A DNA stretch of 64,000 nt from Ignelater luminosus (GCA_011009095.1 VTPC01000672.1:62001-126000); one strand, 5' to 3'; numbered from the stretch's first letter, positions 47,801-60,868 are shown. The notes: a model not told the origin generated them from the sequence alone. Numbers and translations: made by a program.

Positions 47801-50574
47801 TGACTAGTTTTTAACTTCCGTCATAAATAGCATCGTCATACAGCTCTTAGTCGTTATTTAAAATACAGAAATCGGTGTTATTTATTAAAGATTCCACGTA
47901 GCCGCAATATAGAACGCTCACCTAAGGTACCAAAGAGTTAAGCAAATTCAAATGAATATTAAATTTTGAAGCTTTTTGCACCTGGAAATACCTGAAAATG
48001 CTGTTGAAGCAAATTATTGTAAAACTTCATTGTGTACTTGAAATGAGTTTTATGTGAGAAAAGATTTCGTTTTCTTGAAAAAAAGAGTCTTTTCCTTACC
48101 ATTTTATGTTTAACATTATAGTTTTCGTGTTTCGCCAATATTACCAAGTTCCCCAAAGGGTTTTTTCCTATTTAAGCATTTTACTTTAAACTACTTTGCC
48201 TTGGCAACGACTAAACTCTTTCTGTCTATGAATAAACACTTTGTCTTTTTAGTAGTTTTTGCATAACCAATCACACCTTCTTCTGATTTTCTGATTCTAT
48301 ATGGATTAACTTTATCGAAGTTGCTGAAATAGCTTTCTCATTACGGGAAGCTTACTAAGACTATTAATTTCAAGTGTTCTTTAGTCTTAGCTGACGCAGA
48401 TGAAGCATCAGATGTGAAGATTCTAGGCAATAGTTCGTTGATACAGAATTAAGAATAATATTGGAAAACCTTCTATTAGCACACCATCCTAACCATTTTT
48501 CTGTTGCAAATTGACACCTCAAGATTGAAGATTTCCAATGAAAAGTTGCACCTGTAGATCTGAGGCAATTAACAAAAGGTCATAAATCTCGAATACTGTC
48601 AATCTTTATCAAGTGCATCTGGTTTGTGCCACGAAAAAAGTATAGTCCTTTTAAACCCATCTTTAACTAGCAAAAGAGAGTCTAATATCTATAACCCTCA
48701 AGGCAACATTCAGTATTTTAGGTGCTCATTTTTGTTTATGCTTGTAATTAGCCAAAGAATGGTATCTAAGATGAAAGTGTGGGCTGATTCTAGAGTAAAT
48801 AAATACATTTATTGAATCTAGTTTTCTGTTGAAGCCTAAACATACCAATTAACAAAACCTTATCTATTTGTTTTACTGGACGCGATCAGTATAGGAAATT
48901 AGATTCTAGAAATGTTGTCATCGGGCTTTGTCTTCACGGTTACTTCTAATATCAAATAGAACTAAAATGTGCTTCTACCTTTAGAACTAATTGTTTATCG
49001 TTATGGGCATGAGTATTAAGAAATTCTAACAAAATCTACTTAGGTATGGATGCGTGTGTGACGGTTTATTACTAAAATTATCAATTTATCATAAACAAAT
49101 CTTGAACTGAACTAGAACGAACACAGCATCACAATGATTATACAAAACAAAATAGTCGTTATATCTTTACATTAATACCAAGGAAAAATCTCATTGTTTT
49201 TCCACTGGACAAGCTTTGACTGCACCTTGTTTGTTTCGGCCAAACGAATATAAACACTGTTATAATTGGTGTTTAACTAACCTTTTGATAGCTGTGACAA
49301 ATCCAAACCTTTGCTCACATGGGCAACTGCATATTTATTTACCTAAAACACCGAGAACTGGCTGCTCCACGCAGCGATGAAGGGGTCAAAATGATGGCGT
49401 AACCACTTTAATTTACGCTTCGACAGCGAAGAACGAGCGATGCTTTGCTTCCAAGCAATGTGTTTTAAACGGTGGCCTTTTTTCGAAATCCAGCACTACG
49501 CTAATACTGAAAATACGCTTCAAAAGATAACTTAATAGGCTACCAACACTGAATTTTCAGGGAAAACGCCTAACCAAAAATGCCCTCACCAGAATTCTAC
49601 AACCTTCTTACACAATACTTGAATGAAAATGGGGGGAAACTGATCTGCAAGCTGCGCACGCAAATATGACTTAACCATTAACTAAATTATGCAGATTGCT
49701 ATCCCGCGAAATCAACTACTCTCCACAACCCTATTCCTTATTAGAGGTCACCACGCATCCCAACTTGGAATAATTATCGCGGGAACGAATTTTTGGCGTT
49801 GTAAATATAAAGATCTTAACATCTCTTGGGCGGTGTTTTTGCACAAAGGCTTTTTTTTTATTTTCTCTTGAAATATCTCATTAAGTTCCTAGAAGCATTT
49901 AATCATGATTAACCCGTGAAGGAATTTTATCTAGAGACAAATCTACTCAAACATAAACTGGGAGTCACCGAAGAGTAGTTTAAAAAATAAAGGAAGTACC
50001 AAGTAGTGTTATGTTTACTATGATGTAGTCAACTTATTTAAGTTGTTCCTGTTAAACAGTACCGATCCTTTTTATTCGACTAAAAATAAAAACCGTATTG
50101 TTGCCTAACCGCTACCTCTGTTAAATTGAATAATCTCTTAATTTATTAAAATCGTAAATTTTGCGGTCGCTTCGTTTGCGTATTTTATAGCTGCCAATAT
50201 TCTTTCTTTTATACAATCATAAAAGCAAAGTCGTAGAATGTGGAAATGGGAATATTTCCATGCAATGCTTCAAGCAGGAAAAAATAAAAATTAGTATAAT
50301 TAAACTCAAATTACGATGCTGTTACAATTTGACTATTTTTTGATATTAAGTGGAACTGTCCTAATTAATATAACGATGCGTTCTAGTGCAGTAATGTCAA
50401 GCAAAATTGGTTTTCGTTTAACGTCAGCGATCAGACATCACAAAAAATGTCAATCGCTGGCGTACTTTTGTGATTCATTTGATAAAGTAATTAGTCGGAG
50501 CCTGTGGCAATTCCGTTTCCGGCCTTATTAAATTAAAGCGAGGAAGTGCTAAGCATTTTAATTTTATTTTCCAG
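44864..50574. other. long stretch without recognisable gene
   Basis: AT-rich DNA on both strands with no recognised domain. The segments at about 45200-45800 and 47400-48800 have a slightly more coding-like composition but are full of stops in all frames and gave no family match by eye. They may be very old element remnants. Confidence 0.45.
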
Positions 50575-50657
50575 CCATTGTACTCCGCAGCGGTGAATTT
50601 ATGATGAAGTGTTTATTGGGTGGCGGCGCCGCTGCGAAAGAACGGCCGCAACTCCCC
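50575..50657 (+). CDS. candidate GC-rich 5' coding exon
   Basis: A short GC-rich, CpG-rich segment in AT-rich surroundings. It is preceded by a pyrimidine-rich acceptor (TTTTATTTTCCAG ending at 50574) and followed by a possible donor (CTCCCC then GTAATT). An ATG at 50601 opens a frame of 19 codons, MMKCLLGGGAAAKERPQLP, ending at phase 0 on the donor. The frame stays open into the presumed intron, so the donor choice is uncertain. I do not recognise the protein. Such Gly/Ala-rich short N-termini occur in first exons of genes with large introns. It is unproven: it could also be a non-coding GC island. Confidence 0.35.
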
Positions 50658-50809
50658 GTAATTGCTTCTCTCTCTATAAAACATGCAAATAATCACGATT
50701 TATTTGTACGGCTGAATACCATCTTTTCCTTACAATGCTATCTAATTTTGTATGCAGTGATTTCGAACCATGCCATTCCAAAAATTTTTTTCTTATTTTT
50801 TTAACGAAT

Positions 50810-52645
50810 TTTCTATGTTCTTACATACCTACTAGGGATTTTCAGAAACAAACTCGTTATGAATTGGGCTTGTTGCTGCAACTAATTTCGCGTGGTTTAC
50901 GGAGATCAGAAGAGTTTAGGTATTTTCGTTCAAAGAACAACCTAAGAATAATGTAAATTTAATTTAGTGTGTTTCAAAGGTTCCCTTTTAAATTTTAAAT
51001 TTAATTAACCCGTAGTTTCTTCTTGTGAAAATACAAAACAAATAGACTCTAGATTTGTACTGAAAATTGGAATCTTGCAAATCGAATGCTGTTGCCGTAT
51101 TTAATTATATATTCCCTTTTTCTTGACACTAATTCATTTAAAATTAATTAGAAGAAGCCTTATTTGCTGAAAATATTTATAATTTTTGTCAACATTTAAT
51201 TAATATTTTTTACATTTTAATTTCCAACCTTTATATACGTACTTCCACTTAACTTGTTGATTGGTTTGCTAAAATAATTTTTTGACGGATTAGTCAATAC
51301 ACCTATGTATGGTATCACGTTCCTTCTTATGTTGAGAGATCTAAAGGATTACCATTCTTCCAATTGTTTATATAGCATTAATTAATATTGTATGATTTAT
51401 TTGAGTAAAACCGTAAAAGAGTTGAAACATTGAAAACGTAAACTTCTAAAAACTATTTAAAAGTTACTGATAAGTGATAAATCGATTCATGCCAAATGTT
51501 TCGCAATGGTTCTTGAAAAATAAATTGAGGTAGGCCCTTTTAATGTCTGTATTAAACTGTTCTTTTCAAACTTGTGCAGCTGTCATTTCCACCGACAATG
51601 AGTTTTGACGTTATAGATTAAAAGCTTTGTCACGGCCTATTTCAATTCACTTTTTAAAAACCCCTTAATATTTATTAATAGAAAGAATATCTTTAATTAC
51701 TCGTAATCTATATTGCAAAGAATATGTCTGTTATGTGTCCATTTATGTATCTACAAATAAGAGATTGTATTACTGCAACTTTGATTTGAAAGTTCTTAAC
51801 AGCTTCAAGTATTAATTTCTAAGTAGAATTTCAATGCCAGTCAATTGTACTAAACTTCAACAACTAAATTAGATGTGAGTTAATGAGTTAATATCATCAT
51901 TACAATGCATTTGCATACAATGACGTAAACTTGTGAAAGTTAATAGTTTTTATTTGCACTTGCTACTAAACAACAAATGTTTAACAAAACATTTGCCAAG
52001 TTGGTTCATAACATCATTTACTCAAACTATATTCAAAATTAGACCGTCAGTTCATAATGTTACTTCACGTGGGGCTCCACATTACACACTAATTACAACG
52101 TCCTGGGCGACTCATAAGCGCACCCCGGTTGAACTACTAACGTTGCGGTATATGTGAGGTCAGATTGTTTTGCGAACACAATTAGAACAGGAAAAAGTTG
52201 GTAGTATCTAACCACCTTGTGGAATTCGAAAACACTACTGCTAAATTCGATTTGTTATCTTCAGGTTTGCGGAGATGCAGATTATCTAATCTAACTTGAA
52301 AGTTTTGTGCACAACAGCATTGGATAATTTAAACTTCCAGTGTAACGTACATAAACGAATTAGCTTATCGATGAACTTGTTTAATAACCTATAAAATTTG
52401 GTCGATATCCGATTAATAGTGTTCACTACTTTAACCAGTTACACTTACAAAAAGGTTATTAAGATTTGTTGTAGTAAAAGTTTCAAGCTATTCATTTATT
52501 TAAAAATGATAATTTTAGAAATTCGTCATAATCAGAATTCAAATTCAAAATAACAAAGAATTCTAATCACAGTATGAATGACCTATTTATCTCATAATGT
52601 AATAGTAAATATAAAAAAATAATAATAAACAATTGCTTGAAAATT
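50810..52645. other. no recognisable gene
   Basis: AT-rich interval with chance open frames only. Confidence 0.5.
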
Positions 52646-55377
52646 AAATTTAAATCGAGTAAAATCGTAAAAGAAAAATTACGTAAATATAATAAATCAA
52701 TAATAAGGAATAAAAAATCTAAACGGAATAAATAATTTTTAATTTTTGTTGTTTTTTACACAAATGGTAAATGGTACCACTTTCCTATGTTCCTATCTTC
52801 ACTTGATCAAATTATTTATATATATTTGAAAGATATCGAAATGGCACCAAGGGTCTTTTTACTTCAGAATGTGCCCACTGGAATGACTTCTCTGTCTTCT
52901 AAGATGTTGCTGCTAGAGGTCACGGCAGAATGAAGAAAGCTCTACTCTAAACATTTTTGCTCAATAACAGCAAGAGATGAGCGAATCGGGTTTGCGGATT
53001 CGTAAATAGGAGACAATTGTATGCTTTTGCCATGCAAAACGTTTTTGGTGAAAAACAAAAAACGATCGCTGATTTTGGCCGGTTTCTAAAATTCGCGAAA
53101 AATATCAAACATTTACCGATCACCACGAGATGCAAGTATGGCTCAAGTAGAAGCCTTTAAACAAGGCTGGTGCAGGTGCAATTCGATCCTTTTTTGTCTT
53201 ATCAACAACGCTCGGGTATTTAGAAAGAGATGTTTTTTTCGGTTCATCTCCAGAACACAACGTTCCATCAAAGTGGGATTTTTTGTTGTGAATGGTATTC
53301 AAAGACTCAACATGCGAGCCTAATTGTTTTTTCGTTATGATATTTCGAAAAATCAAATTTGAAAAATCTTTGTTGTTGGATACCTTGAACTATAAGCTAC
53401 AAAAAGGCTCCAGTAACTGCACTCCAAGAATGGCCAACGTGGTTGTCAAATTCTTTGAAAACCGAAAAAACTTCACCGTTTTAAAATAGTTGAAAGTGTC
53501 GCTTCAAATTGGATATTTACTGATAGGATTTTTGACGCCCTGAGCACGGGTCGGTAGAGAGATTCAGAGATTCGATCGGCAAGTGTTCCAAACGTCAAAC
53601 AGCTCTTTTCTCCAAATCGACATGGATCTGGGAAGATAATTACTAGGTTAAGAGTTAGTTGCACATTCATGCAGCTAAGTTATTATTTTATGTAAATCTA
53701 ATAACATTAGCTAATAAATAAAAAGAAAACCACAGCGAATCAGTGCGGACTATTTACTGCGGCGCTATTGGTTTGTCGTTAATGTAGAAGATTAAAGAAC
53801 ATAACATTCTATTTTTATTAACTATTATCTTGTTGACAAAGAACTGAAGTGAAAGAGAGTAAATCTAATACTAAGCTAATGTAGTACTGAGCTTCAGAAT
53901 TAATAACTGCAAAATGAAGATGGATTACTGCAACGCAAAACATTCACAGCGATTATCTTTTATCTTATTACCAAGCACTCTTGAAAAAACCGACCACCCT
54001 GAAATATTTCGCAAAACCACTTTGAAAATTATTAATTTCAATGCCACGGCGGTTGAATGATGTAATTCAAGCTCGAGGAAGACATACACACTACTAATAA
54101 TTATCAGGAGGTTCATTATAAACTATTTCTGTTACTTCTTAAATTAAATTTAATTCTGTATTGATTTGTCTCTTTTTTTAGCTAATCTGTACATCCTGTG
54201 TCAACAGTGAATGGTTCTTAAATCAAATAACAATCACTAGTTGAAATAATAATTGTTAAAGTGGTTTTGGAAATATTTCAGGGTGGCCGGTTTTTTTGCC
54301 GGTCAGTTTAGTAATTTTTAATTTTTCACCATTCATTTTCTACCTTATTGAACGAATAAGCTGATCAAAAAAACAAAACATATTTTAGTCGCATCAAACA
54401 GACGATACAAATTCGAACGAATTCGTAAATAAATAGGGGCACACGTACATGTGTGTACTTGTTTACTTCTGATAACTTCGTACGAATTTCTACAAATTTA
54501 TACGACCAAAGTTTTGTACGAATTCTCATCCAATGAAACGCAGCTTAAGAAACGTAGAACAGATGGCTTCGCGTTGAATACTTTGGTATGAATGGTGGAT
54601 TGTATTAAGGGGTTAAAATAATAAATCTGGAATATCACAAAATTTAGTTATTGTTGGAATTATTAATAACTAAATAAGAAATAAGTACGAATGATGTAAT
54701 TAGTAGCTATTCTACCACAAAAGAAAGAAAACAAATGGTTGAACTAAATTCTCAGACCTTTTCTATCAAGACAACTGCAACTATTATTAGTCACATTACA
54801 GAATTTATGAAACGGGTGTTCAAAGTTACCATATTAGTGGGAATAACAATTTGTAAAATTTCGCAATTGATTTTGAATTGATAATCGATTTTATTTTATC
54901 CGCAAGACTTATGTGGAAAATATCACAATAAATACTTTTAAAACAAATTCTATCATGTGTGAGATTGTCCGTAAAAACTACTAGAGAACTGTTTTCAATT
55001 TCATTGTTCGGAAGGTTATACCCATTGTTGCAAATTGTAAATGTACTTCAATATAATGAACTGTATAATTGAATAAAAGTACTCCTGAATTGTAAATGTA
55101 AAAGACGTTTATTTAAAATGTGAATTGTTGTCACGACTGAGCGTGTCTGTATTCGACGGCTGTCGCTGAAGAAGAGAAAGAGGGTTGCTATAACATTTCT
55201 TGCGCACCCTTTACTTGTATGTTCGGCCGTCCTCGACAATCATTGTAAATCAATACAAATGTAATATTCTCTCAACACCCATTATAAAAAGAGTATATCA
55301 AGAAAAACAATAAAACTAGGTGAAATGACGTTTTTTCACACAGTCTACATTACGTAACTTAATAGTACCCTAGCATA
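52646..55377. repeat. second duplicated block, left copy (ends at assembly gap)
   Basis: Repeated as 55778-58757. Roughly the last 1.07 kb (54309-55377) is almost identical to 57689-58757; I noticed only two base changes. The first half differs by indels: this copy has about 160-170 bp (around 53182-53345) missing from the right copy, and lacks about 340 bp (56970-57314 in the right copy), 43 bp near 54120 and about 30 bp near 52815. The block holds a truncated foldback element and no recognised gene; short minus-strand frames around 53120-53670 look mildly coding but match nothing I know. Confidence 0.9.
53984..54308. mobile_element. foldback element, left tip deleted (left copy)
   Basis: Same element as 57308-57688. 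The right tip is complete (GGGTGGCCGG ... CCGGTCAGTT followed by TA), but the left tip has been removed by the deletion that joins CACTCTTG directly to AAAAAACCGACCACCC. The internal inverted match CACCCTGAAATATTTC / GAAATATTTCAGGGTG is retained. Confidence 0.8.
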
Positions 55378-55777
55378 NNNNNNNNNNNNNNNNNNNNNNN
55401 NNNNNNNNNNNNNNNNNNNNNNNNNNNNNNNNNNNNNNNNNNNNNNNNNNNNNNNNNNNNNNNNNNNNNNNNNNNNNNNNNNNNNNNNNNNNNNNNNNNN
55501 NNNNNNNNNNNNNNNNNNNNNNNNNNNNNNNNNNNNNNNNNNNNNNNNNNNNNNNNNNNNNNNNNNNNNNNNNNNNNNNNNNNNNNNNNNNNNNNNNNNN
55601 NNNNNNNNNNNNNNNNNNNNNNNNNNNNNNNNNNNNNNNNNNNNNNNNNNNNNNNNNNNNNNNNNNNNNNNNNNNNNNNNNNNNNNNNNNNNNNNNNNNN
55701 NNNNNNNNNNNNNNNNNNNNNNNNNNNNNNNNNNNNNNNNNNNNNNNNNNNNNNNNNNNNNNNNNNNNNNNNNNNNN
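55378..55777. other. assembly gap, 400 N
   Basis: A second run of exactly 400 N, again flanked by two copies of the same block, with the right copy starting at the first non-N base. The 160-codon open frame across it is an artefact. Confidence 0.97.
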
Positions 55778-58757
55778 AAATTTAAATCGAGTAAAATCGT
55801 AAAAGAAAAATTACGTAAATATAACAAATCAATAATAAGGAATAAAAAATCTAAACGGAATAAATAATTTTTAATTTTTGTTGTTTTTTACACAAATGGT
55901 AAATGGTACCACTCTCATACGTTCCTATCTTCACTTGATCAAATTCTGGTCCATATGCATCTGTCAATTAGAACCGCAATTGAATATTTGAAAGATATCG
56001 AAATGGCACCAAGGGTCTTTTTACTTCAGAATGTGCCCACTGGAATGACTTCTCTGTCTTCTAAGATGTTGCTGCTAGAGGTCACGGCAGAATGAAGAAA
56101 GCTCTACTCTAAACATTTTTGCTCAATAACAGCAAGAGATGAGGAATTGGGTTTGCGGATTCGTAAATAGGAGACAATTGTATGCTTTTGCCATGCAAAA
56201 CGTTTTTGGTGAAAAACAGAAAACGATCGCTGATTTTGGCCGGTTTCTAAAATTCGCGAAAAATATCAAACATTTACCGATCACCACGAGATGCAAGTAT
56301 GGCTCAAGTAGAAGCCTTTAAACAAGGCTGGTGCAGGTGCAAATCAAATTTGAAAAATTTTTGTTGTTGGATATCTTGAACTATTAGCTACAAAAAGGCT
56401 CCAGTAACTGCACTCCAAGAATGGCCAACGTGGTTGTCAAATTCTTTGAAAACCGAAAAAACTTCACCGTTTTAAAGTAGTTGAAAGTATCGCTTCAAAT
56501 TGGATATTTACTGTAGGGTTTTTGACGCCCTGCACACGGGTCCGTAGAGAGATTCAGAGATTCGATCGGCAGGTGTTCCAAACGTCAAACAGCTCTTTTC
56601 TCCAAATCGACATGGATCTGGGAAGATAATTACTAGGTTAACAGTTGCACATTCATGCAGCTAAGTTATTATTTTATGTAAACCTAATAACATTAGCTAA
56701 TAAATAAAAAGAAAACCACAGCGAATCAGTGCGGACTATTTACTGCAGCGCTATTGGTTTGTCGTTAATGTAGAAGATTAAGGAACATAACATTCTATTT
56801 TTATTAACTATTATCTTGTTAACAAAGAACTGAAGTGAAAGAGAGTAAATCTAATACTAAGCTAATGTAGTACTGAGCTTCAGAATTAATAACTGCAAAA
56901 TGAAGATGGATTACTGCAACGCAAAACATTCACAGCGATTATCTTTTATCTTATTACCAAGCACTCTTGATAGTTGGGCTCTTGTTACTCATTGTTTGTG
57001 AATAGAACTACAGATAAACATGATGACATAAACTCTAAGAAATTTATTCCTACGATTACCTAAGACAAAGTGGTTAGGTTGGATGCGAAAACGTAATACA
57101 TACCCGTACGGACTGTATGCCTACTTTATTTCAAATTTATTTAAAAACCACTGTGTATTGTTTTTTGATATGTCATTTTACTTTATTCTATGTATAATGC
57201 CTGCATATAGTAGGCGTAAACAAACCCCTTAGAGACTTAAAACACCCTGTACTGATGCATTTCATTATTACTAAACAAATCTATACTGTGATTTAACATT
57301 TATTATAAACTGACCGGTAAAAAAACCGACCACCCTGAAATATTTCGCAAAACCACTTTGAAAATTATTAATTTCAATGCCACGGCGGTTGAATGATGTA
57401 ATTCAAGCTCGAGGAAGACATACACACTACTAATAATTATCAGGAGGTCCATTATAAACAGCCACCTTTATTGTTTTTAATTAAGAAAATATCGTATTTA
57501 GACTATTTCTGTTACTTCTTAAATTAAATTTAGTTCTGTATTAATTGTCTCTTTTTTTAGCTAATCTGTACATCCTGTGTCAACAGTGAATGGTTTTTAA
57601 ATCAAATAACAATCACTAGTTAAAATAATAATTGTTAAAGTGGTTTTGGAAATATTTCAGGGTGGCCGGTTTTTTTCGCCGGTCAGTTTAGTAATTTTTA
57701 ATTTTGCACTATTCATTTTCTACCTTATTGTACGAATAAGCTGATCAAAAAAACAAAACATATTTTAGTCGCATCAAACAGACGATACAAATTCGAACGA
57801 ATTCGTAAATAAATAGGGGCACACGTACATGTGTGTACTTGTTTACTTCTGATAACTTCGTACGAATTTCTACAAATTTATACGACCAAAGTTTTGTACG
57901 AATTCTCATCCAATGAAACGCAGCTTAAGAAACGTAGAACAGATGGCTTCGCGTTGAATACTTTGGTATGAATGGTGGATTGTATTAAGGGGTTAAAATA
58001 ATAAATCTGGAATAACACAAAATTTAGTTATTGTTGGAATTATTAATAACTAAATAAGAAATAAGTACGAATGATGTAATTAGTAGCTATTCTACCACAA
58101 AAGAAAGAAAACAAATGGTTGAACTAAATTCTCAGACCTTTTCTATCAAGACAACTGCAACTATTATTAGTCACATTACAGAATTTATGAAACGGGTGTT
58201 CAAAGTTACCATATTAGTGGGAATAACAATTTGTAAAATTTCGCAATTGATTTTGAATTGATAATCGATTTTATTTTATCCGCAAGACTTATGTGGAAAA
58301 TATCACAATAAATACTTTTAAAACAAATTCTATCATGTGTGAGATTGTCCGTAAAAACTACTAGAGAACTGTTTTCAATTTCATTGTTCGGAAGGTTATA
58401 CCCATTGTTGCAAATTGTAAATGTACTTCAATATAATGAACTGTATAATTGAATAAAAGTACTCCTGAATTGTAAATGTAAAAGACGTTTATTTAAAATG
58501 TGAATTGTTGTCACGACTGAGCGTGTCTGTATTCGACGGCTGTCGCTGAAGAAGAGAAAGAGGGTTGCTATAACATTTCTTGCGCACCCTTTACTTGTAT
58601 GTTCGGCCGTCCTCGACAATCATTGTAAATCAATACAAATGTAATATTCTCTCAACACCCATTATAAAAAGAGTATATCAAGAAAAACAATAAAACTAGG
58701 TGAAATGACGTTTTTTCACACAGTCTACATTACGTAACTTAATAGTACCCTAGCATA
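55778..58757. repeat. second duplicated block, right copy (starts at assembly gap)
   Basis: Begins AAATTTAAATCGAGTAAAAT at the first base after the gap, matching 52646, and ends ACCCTAGCATA at 58757, where the left copy meets the gap. It contains an intact foldback element and about 340 bp absent from the left copy. That extra segment includes a single AACACCCTGTACTG tip at about 57240-57253, so it may hold a remnant of yet another DNA element. Confidence 0.9.
57308..57688. mobile_element. foldback/MITE element, 381 bp, TA-flanked
   Basis: The ends are inverted repeats: AACTGACCGGTAAAAAAACC then GACCACCCTGAAATATTTC on the left, and in reverse complement AACTGACCGGCGAAAAAAAC then GGCCACCCTGAAATATTTCC on the right, continuing into an AAAACCACTTT block (about 52 bp in all). 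TA lies directly outside both ends (57306-57307 and 57689-57690), fitting a Tc1/mariner-type target duplication. The interior is AT-rich and non-coding. Confidence 0.87.
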
Positions 58758-59047
58758 TAAACGGCGGCGATATTTTTTATAAAACAATGTACTTGTAATT
58801 CAAGATCGTAGTAAATTGTTTCTTTCTACATATATTTCTGTAGAAAAGACGTTGTTTCATTATGTTAGACCGCGATGACAAAAGAAGGAAGCATTACATA
58901 CACGCCATGAAACCTTATATCGTTATACCTTGGAGAATACAGTGTATTAAAAATGTATTACATATTCAGCATTACTGTTATAGATAAATTTCTTCTATAG
59001 ACGAAAGTAAGCATCGTCAGCAGGAAAATTGTCATAAAACCTATTAA

Positions 59048-59254
59048 CTAGACTAGATCTCGTCGCGAATTTCTAAGATGCAAAAGGCAGGCACTGTAGA
59101 TGCCTGTGCACAATTTCACGGTTCGTCTATGCTTAAAAGGCTCCTTTAAAATTTCCACTTGGAAACCTCGCAGGTCGTCGCCACAGACTATTTTCTTTTT
59201 ACATTTACCCACGAAACAAACATAACAAATAAGTACGTAAGCGATGTACTTCAT
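59048..59254 (-). CDS. candidate small secreted peptide, unidentified
   Basis: A 68-codon frame starting with ATG at 59254 and ending in a stop. The N-terminus MKYIAYVLICYVCFVG resembles a signal peptide: one Lys, then a hydrophobic stretch rich in Ile/Val/Tyr. The remainder is basic, with KCKKK, KHRR and SRR dibasic sites and four Cys, two of them in CGDDLRGF and CTGIYSAC. The second half is visibly richer in G+C than its flanks. A TATAAAAG box lies upstream on the same strand (59306-59313), about 50 bp before the ATG, a workable distance for a short 5' leader. I do not recognise the peptide. The CGxxL spacing is only superficially like an insulin-family B chain and the Cys number does not fit. 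No polyadenylation signal was found close downstream. A chance open frame is possible. Confidence 0.33.
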   Translation of the reverse strand: MKYIAYVLICYVCFVGKCKKKIVCGDDLRGFQVEILKEPFKHRRTVKLCTGIYSACLLHLRNSRRDLV

Positions 59255-59305
59255 TACAGAATTCTAGTGTTGTTTTGTACGCTCTGTTATTTTCTTTGAT
59301 ATTGT

Positions 59306-59313
59306 CTTTTATA
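59306..59313 (-). promoter_or_regulatory. TATA box upstream of the small secreted-peptide frame
   Basis: The minus strand reads TATAAAAG, the canonical TATA sequence, about 52 bp before the ATG at 59254. Transcription starting about 25-30 bp downstream would leave a 5' leader of roughly 25 bp. In AT-rich DNA such a match can occur by chance; its position before an open frame is what makes it worth noting. Confidence 0.35.
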
Positions 59314-59319
59314 ACATTG

Positions 59320-60868
59320 AATAGAATTTCTTCACAAAACCAAGGATTAAATATTTATAAGGAGGGATGCTTTTGTTCCCTGTAGGATGTTTTTTATTAA
59401 AATTAAAGTGAAATTGAAAATTACAGAACGAGAGAATATTCCACGCCTTTTAAGCTATGAAAAATTATAAATGCACCAAAGAAGTGAATCACTTCATTAT
59501 TTATGCCAGTTTTTAAAAATAGATATTTACTTTTTTTGGAAACAAAAACTCCCTTAGGCATTTTCTTTTTTAAGTAATTAATTATTTAATCTTAAACGTT
59601 TCCCCCCATTTTTCATTTTCTTTTATTCTTTAAAACGCTTGAAACTGAAATGCATTAATCTCATGATTTTATTATTCAAACGGATTCCACCTTCTCTAGC
59701 AAAATTCCATTTGATAAAATTTTACTTAAAATAAATCATTCATTGACAACCAACCGTTCTACAAGGAAATGAAAACCATCTTCTTTCCTCCCTTCATTTC
59801 ACAGTTTTTGTTGTTCCTTTATTAGTAGCTGCGCAGTTGTTTTATTTAATTTTAATTAAGAATTTATTCCTGAATTTTATTAGAAGAAGTGAATTAATAA
59901 TTTTTTTTATCGAGACGTATTTTAAATTAAAGTTGTAGACTTTTAGAGAGAAATCTATTTTGTGCTCTCTGACTGTTCTTTTAAATGGAAGAAAATTAAT
60001 TTTTCTATAAAATTATACCGAAACGTAAAAAATTAAATTAAATGAAAATGAAAATAATAGACTTTGTGTACAATATTTAAAACAAGTCTTAAATGTAAAA
60101 TGAAGATCTTTATGATATTAATTACTTTCTCTCGTGCTCGAACGATCACAAATTCTTCATTCACTTTAGAATTCATACTTAGTTGTAACTAAATTGCCAT
60201 GTTGATAAAATATTGAGTACAACATTATTTACTAAACTATTAATAAAAATGTTGGACCTATATTTTATATAGGATAAATTTAGTGAATTTAATGCATCAA
60301 GTAGAGGGCGAGAAAAAATGTTCATATTTACCACAAATCATCAATAGCTGGAAGATTGAGGACGATACGTGCCCCGGACCGCAACTTTGAGGCGGCAAAA
60401 TTACCTCTAAAATGGAATTTATTGCATGAAAAATTTCAGTGTACACCATTTAGTTAAAATTGGATCACAACCAACATTGTGCTGCATCACGTTTGGTTGC
60501 AACTGATATTGTTATTACATTCGATCTGTTTCAAAATATTATTGCACAATTTGATCGTATCTTCTAATGGTTAACTTGAAGTGATAGATGAATTGCAAAA
60601 TTACTAAAATCTTAGATAAATTATTTATGTTGAGTATTACATCCCAAGTCTTAGCTTTTGATAATAAGTAAAAATTTATCCATATTTAATCAGTCTAACT
60701 ACGATGTGTCATAGTACATCGCAAACAAAGGGCACGATAAAAAAATCAGGTTTTGAGGTGACGCTTACATGTCGTACACTATACAACTAGTGTAATTATA
60801 CCTGCTTATAGTACATAAACATTATCAGTAATTTTTTCTTATATCTAATCTGCTCTTCTTTGTTACAG
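59320..60868. other. no recognisable gene; probable upstream intron or intergenic DNA
   Basis: AT-rich. It ends in a good pyrimidine-rich splice acceptor (CTCTTCTTTGTTACAG), so at least its right part is probably intronic, within the 5' untranslated region of the gene starting at 60890. Confidence 0.45.

Noticed and set aside
52947-53670. Series of minus-strand frames in the second duplicated block (for example a frame with FDGTLCSGDEPKK)
   Set aside because: Mildly protein-like, but the frames change repeatedly, part is absent from the other copy, and no family could be named.
55345-55827. 160-codon minus-strand frame around 55.4-55.8 kb
   Set aside because: An artefact of translating the second N gap.
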